A stretch of 10,553 bases of DNA from positions 1-10,553 of the forward strand of contig CAZYPX010000063.1 of assembly GCA_964649675.1 (NCBI GenBank). Reading direction: 5' to 3'. Positions 6,644 through 10,553 of this stretch are shown piece by piece. The notes below the pieces were generated by a model. It saw nothing but the letters and a program-made list of their open reading frames with translations, made no database searches and had not been told where the DNA came from. The position numbers and the translations under genes were made by a program. The stretch comes from CAZVCG01 sp964649675. GTDB lineage: Bacteria > Pseudomonadota > Alphaproteobacteria > UBA9219. Position 1 is the first letter of the stretch, and each line of letters starts with the position of its first letter.

Positions 6644-7639
6644 CTAGATCTCGAAATTGATCATCTGCTTCATGACGAAAACGCCGATGCTGAGCCACGT
6701 GAGCCCGCCCGCCATGAGCAGCTTGCCCCGCAGATCGGTCAGCATGATCATCATGTATTCGCTGTTCACGGCCATCAACAACCCGAACATCAAAAACGGC
6801 AGGGAGCCGATGATCATAGCGCTTGCCCGCGCTTCGGACGACATGGCGCGTATCTTAAGCCGCAACTGGCGGCGTTTTCGTAAAAGGTCGGCAAGGTTCG
6901 TCAGCGTCTCGGCAAGGTTGCCGCCCGTCTCGCGTTGAATGGCCAAAGCGATGATGAAAAACCTGAACTCGGGGGTGTCGAGACGTCCCGCGACATCCCA
7001 CATCGATTCGTTTAGAGAACGCCCCATGCGTACGCTGTCGCTTATGCGGCGGAACTCTATGCCGACAGGATCGGGAAGTTCGTTGCCGACAGTGGCTATT
7101 GATTCCGTAATGGGCAAGCCTGCGCGCAAGCCACGGCAAATCGTGTCGATGGCCTCGGGAAAACTGGCAAGAAACTTGCGAGCGCGTCGGTCGCCCATTT
7201 TGCCCGTGATGAAATGCGGAAGAAAAAGACCTATGGCGATGGCCAGAAAAACGGCCATCGTCTTGGCCCAACCCAGCATATAAACGAAAACAAGGTAGAG
7301 AACGGGTATCAAAATGCCATTGATCATCAGGTATTCGCCCAACGCCAGATTCTTGCCCGTTCGCGCAAGACGCATGCGCAGCTTGTCGGGGTTCGGCAGG
7401 AATTTCTTGATCATCATGTCGATAAAATGTATTTCGCTGTCACTTGTGCGACGGCGCAGCGATTGCGACATGCCTACTTTTGTCTCCCGTACCATCTCGA
7501 CGTTTCCGCCGACGCGCGCCAGCCTTCTTTTCATCGCCGTATTCGGCGAATCTCCCCAAAAGAGCGCGAAAACGAGAATCAACGTCAACGTGCCGCCTCC
7601 GATGACGCCCACCATCATCAATGCTTCTTGCGTCAACAC
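6644..7639 (-). CDS. tadB: Tad pilus inner-membrane platform protein TadB
   Basis: This is a 331-residue T2SSF-family protein. An N-terminal membrane helix (about 8-28) is followed by a cytoplasmic region, a hydrophobic pair at about 103-144, the T2SSF domain with 'FPEAIDTICRGLRAGLPITE' (160-179) and 'QRETGGNLAETLTNLADLL' (235-253), and a C-terminal hydrophobic pair (275-325). TadB and TadC together form the membrane base that couples CpaF ATP hydrolysis to pilin insertion. I assign the start to GTG at 7639 because GGAGG lies 7 bases before it. That start overlaps the end of cpaF by 7 bases, typical of coupled translation. A TTG next to it and ATGs eight codons downstream are weaker choices, and the upstream ATG at 7696 lies deep inside cpaF. 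Confidence 0.92.
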   Translation of the reverse strand: MLTQEALMMVGVIGGGTLTLILVFALFWGDSPNTAMKRRLARVGGNVEMVRETKVGMSQSLRRRTSDSEIHFIDMMIKKFLPNPDKLRMRLARTGKNLALGEYLMINGILIPVLYLVFVYMLGWAKTMAVFLAIAIGLFLPHFITGKMGDRRARKFLASFPEAIDTICRGLRAGLPITESIATVGNELPDPVGIEFRRISDSVRMGRSLNESMWDVAGRLDTPEFRFFIIALAIQRETGGNLAETLTNLADLLRKRRQLRLKIRAMSSEARASAMIIGSLPFLMFGLLMAVNSEYMMIMLTDLRGKLLMAGGLTWLSIGVFVMKQMINFEI

Positions 7640-9282
7640 GTCAACGCCTCCATTAGTTCTTTGTCGAGGCCATAGTATGCGGCCTTTGGCAAGCAATGGG
7701 GCCTGAGACCGTGGTTTTTGTATTCCACCGTCAAGCGTCCGTCAGGAAGCTCGCCGGTAACGTCGCACGTAAACAAATCCTGCATGGCGACCACATCGCC
7801 CTCCATGCCGATGATTTCCGAAATGTAGGTCACGCGGCGCGAACCGTCGCGCAAACGGCCAACCTGAATAATCATATCCACCGCTGAGGCGATTTGCTGA
7901 CGGATAGCACGCGGGGCAAGGTTGGCCCCGCCAAGACCTACCATGTTTTCAAGCCGCATGATGGCCTCGCGCGGGCGGTTGGCGTGGACAGTGGAAAGGG
8001 AGCCGTCATGGCCCGTGTTCATAGCCTGCAGCATGTCGATGGCCTCGCCGCCGCGCGTTTCGCCGACGATTATGCGGTCCGGACGCATGCGCAAGGCGTT
8101 TTTCAACAGGTCACGCATCGTGACCTCGCCATGGCCCTCAAGATTGGGGGGGCGGGTCTCAAGGCGCACGACGTGCGGTTGTTGCAATTGGAGTTCGGCG
8201 GCGTCTTCGATCGTCACGATGCGCTCGCCGTTGTCAATCATTTGGGACAAGGCGTTGAGCAGCGTTGTTTTGCCCGATCCCGTGCCGCCCGAAATCAGGA
8301 TGTTGAGGCGGCAGCGTCCGCAAATCTTGAGCAGCTTGAGCATCGCGGGCGAAACGCTCCCGAAACGCAGCATGGTTTCAAGCGTAATTTTCTTTTTGGC
8401 GAATTTGCGGATCGTGATCGAAGGCCCGTCGATGGCCAGCGGCGGAATGATGATGTTGACGCGGCTGCCGTCGGCCAGTCGCGCGTCGCAAAGCGGTGTG
8501 CTTTCGTCAATGCGCCGCCCGATCGCCGTAACGATGCGCGTCGCGATAGCGAGAACGTGAGCGTTGTCGCGGAATTTGACGTCGGTCAACGTCAATTTGC
8601 CGCCGCATTCGATATAGACCTGCTTGGGACCGTTCACCATGATTTCCGAAATGGTTTCGTCCGCCAGAAGCGGCTCAAGCGGGCCGAGCCCCAACATGTC
8701 GTTCAGCAGTTGCTCGACAAGCTCCATCCTTTCGGCGGCCGTCAGCTGCGTTTTCGTCTCGATCAAAAGCTCGCCGACCAGAAGCGAAAGGTCGCGGTTG
8801 AGGTCTTCGCGCGTCATGCGCGCCGCAGCCGAGGTGTCTATGCGTTCCAGAACGATCGGCTGAAGCTTGAGCTTGGCCTGTTCGACGCTGGCGCGGCTTC
8901 CGCCGCCGCGCGCCATGGCGGAGGGCTTGGACTTTGGCGGGTCAGACGCCGAAGGCGTTTCCGCTTCGGCGGCTTCCTCGGCACCAGGCAAAGCGGAAGA
9001 CGGCTCCGTCTTCGCCGGTTCAGGCTTGGGGGGCGGCATAAGGCTGTTCACAAGCGCGGCGACAAGATCGCGCTGATCGAGCAGGTTAAGATCCATGTTG
9101 TTTTTGGCGAGAACAGAAACAACCCGCGCCTTGACCTCCTTCACAAGATCGCTCCGCGGCATGGCGTTCGCTTTATCGTGAGGCAGCTCATCCGCTATAA
9201 GAGGCAAAAAACGGTCGTGCAGCATGGCCAATGTGCTGTCGACCGGTATATCGCTATGGGAAGGCGACCTTCCTGAAGCCAT
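7633..9282 (-). CDS. cpaF: Tad pilus assembly ATPase CpaF/TadA
   Basis: This 549-residue type II/IV secretion ATPase drives Tad/Flp pilus assembly. The Walker A motif is 'GGTGSGKTT' (332-340, Lys338), the Walker B region is 'RIIVGE' (403-408), and the His-box segment is 'GHDGSLSTVHAN' (424-435). The N-terminal ATPase subdomain with 'MVNGPKQVYIE' and 'DGSRVNIIIPPLAI' precedes them, as in other CpaF proteins. The usual helical N-terminal domain is at about 142-210, ending 'GLGPLEPLL'. Ahead of it is an extra similar helical unit (about 27-82) and a Pro/Ala/Glu-rich linker (about 83-130). The extra unit makes the protein longer than I would expect for CpaF. The ATG overlaps the cpaE stop by one base (TAATG) and is preceded by GGAG at 7 bases. 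Its end overlaps the tadB start by 7 bases. Frame and motifs are intact. Confidence 0.96.
   Translation of the reverse strand: MASGRSPSHSDIPVDSTLAMLHDRFLPLIADELPHDKANAMPRSDLVKEVKARVVSVLAKNNMDLNLLDQRDLVAALVNSLMPPPKPEPAKTEPSSALPGAEEAAEAETPSASDPPKSKPSAMARGGGSRASVEQAKLKLQPIVLERIDTSAAARMTREDLNRDLSLLVGELLIETKTQLTAAERMELVEQLLNDMLGLGPLEPLLADETISEIMVNGPKQVYIECGGKLTLTDVKFRDNAHVLAIATRIVTAIGRRIDESTPLCDARLADGSRVNIIIPPLAIDGPSITIRKFAKKKITLETMLRFGSVSPAMLKLLKICGRCRLNILISGGTGSGKTTLLNALSQMIDNGERIVTIEDAAELQLQQPHVVRLETRPPNLEGHGEVTMRDLLKNALRMRPDRIIVGETRGGEAIDMLQAMNTGHDGSLSTVHANRPREAIMRLENMVGLGGANLAPRAIRQQIASAVDMIIQVGRLRDGSRRVTYISEIIGMEGDVVAMQDLFTCDVTGELPDGRLTVEYKNHGLRPHCLPKAAYYGLDKELMEALTC
7647..7651 (-). promoter_or_regulatory. 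Ribosome binding site for tadB that decides a GTG start
   Basis: The minus strand reads GGAGG here, inside the last codons of cpaF, 7 bases before GTG at 7639. No other candidate tadB start has a comparable Shine-Dalgarno match at this distance. Confidence 0.75.
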
Positions 9283-10499
9283 TATGAATCTCCGTCAGGC
9301 GCCTGCTTGCCCCTTTTGAACAGGCCGCTTAACAGGCCTTTTGAAGATCCTCCCTTTTTGTCGGCTCCCTGCCCTTCGGATTCCACAAGATGGCGCGCAA
9401 GATCGAGCAAGCCTTTCGTCAACGGAACGCCTGCGGCTATTTCGCCAAGCGTTTTTCCGGCGTTGCTGGCCGCCATAACGTTTTTAGGATCATCCGGCAA
9501 AAAGAAATCTATCTTCACCTGAGCGCCTTTGGCAAACGTCGTCTCGTCGACCGAACCGGATCGTTGCGGTCCAACACGGGCCGCGACAAGCGTCACGCGT
9601 GCCGTCGTACCAAGTGTCTTCAGAGCCGTTCGCACTCTCAAGGTGTCGCGAATCCCGACAAGAGACATTTCGGTGACCAAAACGATTTCATGCGCCAAAG
9701 CAAACAGGCGTTTTTGGGTCGCGAGCATATGGCGCGGCAAATCGATGACGATGACGCGGTAATTGGAGCGCACTTCCTTCAACAGCATCAAAATGGCGCT
9801 GTTGTCCACGTGAACGATCTCGTCGACGGGCTCTTCGGCGCTCATCACGGAAAGATACTCGCTTTCGTTGACCATGGCGCCAGAAACCATGAGACTGTCG
9901 ACGCGCTGCGGCGAGCTGACAATCTCCCGGAAGCCGTGTCCCGGCTCGACATCGAGGGCCAAAGCGCTTGTTCCGAATTGCAGATCGAGATCAAGCATAG
10001 CGCATTTGCGCTTCAGCTCGTGGCCGATGAGCCAGCTTGTGTTAATCGCAACCGTGCTTGCTCCCACGCCGCCGCGCAAACCGACGATGACGATAATTTT
10101 GGTTTCCTTGGTTCCTGTCGCCGCCGGACGTCCGCGCGTCGCCAAAACCATGGCCTGAGTCAGTGTTTCGGAAGTAATGGGCTTAAGAAGATAATCGGTC
10201 ATGCCCGCCGCGATCATGTCGCGGTACAAGCCGACATCGTTTTCGGAGCCAAGAGCGACCATTTTCGCGGCAGGGTCGCACAAACCCGCAAGCCTTCCGG
10301 CGGTTTGCGACGGCTGAAGCTGTCCGTCCATGTCCACAAACGTCAACTTGGGCGGCGCTTCGGATTTCAGTGTCGCAATCAAATGGTCCGCGCCCCCGCT
10401 CTGAACGGAATCGGCAGGAAATCCTTGACGCTCAGCCCATGCGCGTACCGTCGCTAAAGTCTCCTCATCCGTAATGAAGGCCATAAATTCGTTGTGCAT
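9282..10499 (-). CDS. cpaE: Pilus assembly localisation protein CpaE/TadZ (atypical ParA/MinD ATPase)
   Basis: This is a 405-residue protein with the CpaE/TadZ architecture. Residues about 5-120 form a receiver-like domain ('FVDMD' near 56; 'DYLLKPI' with Lys106), probably a non-phosphorylated relative of response regulators. A ParA/MinD-type domain follows from about 134: P-loop 'GLRGGVGAST' (140-149), 'MLDLDLQFG' (168-176) and 'VIVIDLP' ending in the Walker B region near Asp253. CpaE/TadZ proteins place the pilus machine at a cell pole or focus and associate with the CpaF ATPase. The P-loop lacks the two lysines of the KGGxGKT motif. The C-terminal ~40 residues are Lys/Gly/Ser-rich and likely flexible. 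GGA lies 6 bases before the ATG at 10499; Met6 at 10484 is an alternative start. The gene follows the upstream stop by 24 bases and overlaps cpaF by one base. Confidence 0.94.
   Translation of the reverse strand: MHNEFMAFITDEETLATVRAWAERQGFPADSVQSGGADHLIATLKSEAPPKLTFVDMDGQLQPSQTAGRLAGLCDPAAKMVALGSENDVGLYRDMIAAGMTDYLLKPITSETLTQAMVLATRGRPAATGTKETKIIVIVGLRGGVGASTVAINTSWLIGHELKRKCAMLDLDLQFGTSALALDVEPGHGFREIVSSPQRVDSLMVSGAMVNESEYLSVMSAEEPVDEIVHVDNSAILMLLKEVRSNYRVIVIDLPRHMLATQKRLFALAHEIVLVTEMSLVGIRDTLRVRTALKTLGTTARVTLVAARVGPQRSGSVDETTFAKGAQVKIDFFLPDDPKNVMAASNAGKTLGEIAAGVPLTKGLLDLARHLVESEGQGADKKGGSSKGLLSGLFKRGKQAPDGDS
9290..9293 (-). promoter_or_regulatory. Ribosome binding site for cpaF
   Basis: The minus strand reads GGAG, 7 bases before the ATG at 9282 and inside the end of cpaE. 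It supports the first ATG of cpaF, and therefore the extended N-terminal region being translated. Confidence 0.65.
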
Positions 10500-10523
10500 C
10501 TTTGTTCCATGCGACGCGAAGAG

Positions 10524-10553
10524 TTACTGATTGGAAGCCCCGCCTTCGCCTCC
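10524..10553 (-). CDS. C-terminal tail of an upstream gene, possibly cpaD
   Basis: The minus strand is open from the window edge to a TAA at 10524-10526 and reads GGEGGASNQ before the stop. This Gly-rich nine-residue end lies 24 bases before cpaE, with a spacing typical of an operon. In Cpa-type Tad loci the gene before cpaE is usually cpaD, whose product tends to have a Gly-rich tail. The identity is inferred from gene order only, and the fragment itself could belong to any protein. Confidence 0.4.
   Translation of the reverse strand, partial: GGEGGASNQ

Noticed and set aside
7894..9276. A 460-codon open frame on the plus strand opposite cpaF
   Set aside because: It is fully antisense to cpaF, which has intact ATPase motifs. 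Its translation is rich in Arg, His, Gln and Asp, as expected for the opposite strand of a GC-rich gene, with no recognisable domain.
9390..10457. A 355-codon open frame on the plus strand opposite cpaE
   Set aside because: It mirrors cpaE for nearly its whole length, has a composition typical of a shadow frame, and contains no motif of its own.

Overview
The window is chromosomal DNA of roughly mid-50s GC content. It looks like an alphaproteobacterium, possibly Rhodospirillales-like. The reasons are the plsC–miaB pair, a MarR regulator resembling the LdtR type known from Rhizobiales, and a Cpa-style (Caulobacter nomenclature) Tad pilus operon. This assignment is inference from gene content only. 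I see no RNA gene, insertion sequence, CRISPR array or phage gene.

Layout. Positions 1-3958 hold four plus-strand genes, closely spaced or overlapping. The first is cut by the left edge and has a C-terminal membrane anchor; I cannot name it. It is followed by a small four-helix membrane protein, a PlsC-type acyltransferase and MiaB, the tRNA methylthiotransferase. A possible hairpin lies directly after miaB. Positions 3986-4495 (minus) encode a MarR-family regulator that converges on miaB. A 166-base intergenic region (4496-4661) separates it from a divergent plus-strand gene at 4662-5672. That gene encodes a predicted TPR lipoprotein with a SPOR-like C-terminal region, and it resembles TadD in overall design.

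From 5682 to the right edge the minus strand carries part of a Tad/Flp pilus operon. Read in its own direction it runs: the tail of an upstream gene (perhaps cpaD), cpaE/tadZ, cpaF/tadA, tadB, tadC. Its junctions are typical of translational coupling: a 1-base overlap (cpaE-cpaF), a 7-base overlap (cpaF-tadB) and a 2-base gap (tadB-tadC). CpaE would localise the machine at the inner membrane. CpaF is the motor ATPase, and TadB and TadC form the membrane platform that passes motor movement to the pilin. The TPR lipoprotein probably supplies the TadD role at the outer membrane, but it is encoded on the opposite strand, tail to tail with tadC and only 9 bases away.

The window is mostly recognisable housekeeping and pilus genes, and I do not see a wholly new system. 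The points that deserve a second look are: an apparent duplication of the N-terminal helical domain of CpaF joined by a Pro/Ala/Glu-rich linker; a CpaE P-loop lacking both lysines of the ParA/MinD motif; the inverted TPR–SPOR-like lipoprotein gene with a regular three-cysteine pattern; and the unnamed membrane-gene pair upstream of plsC.
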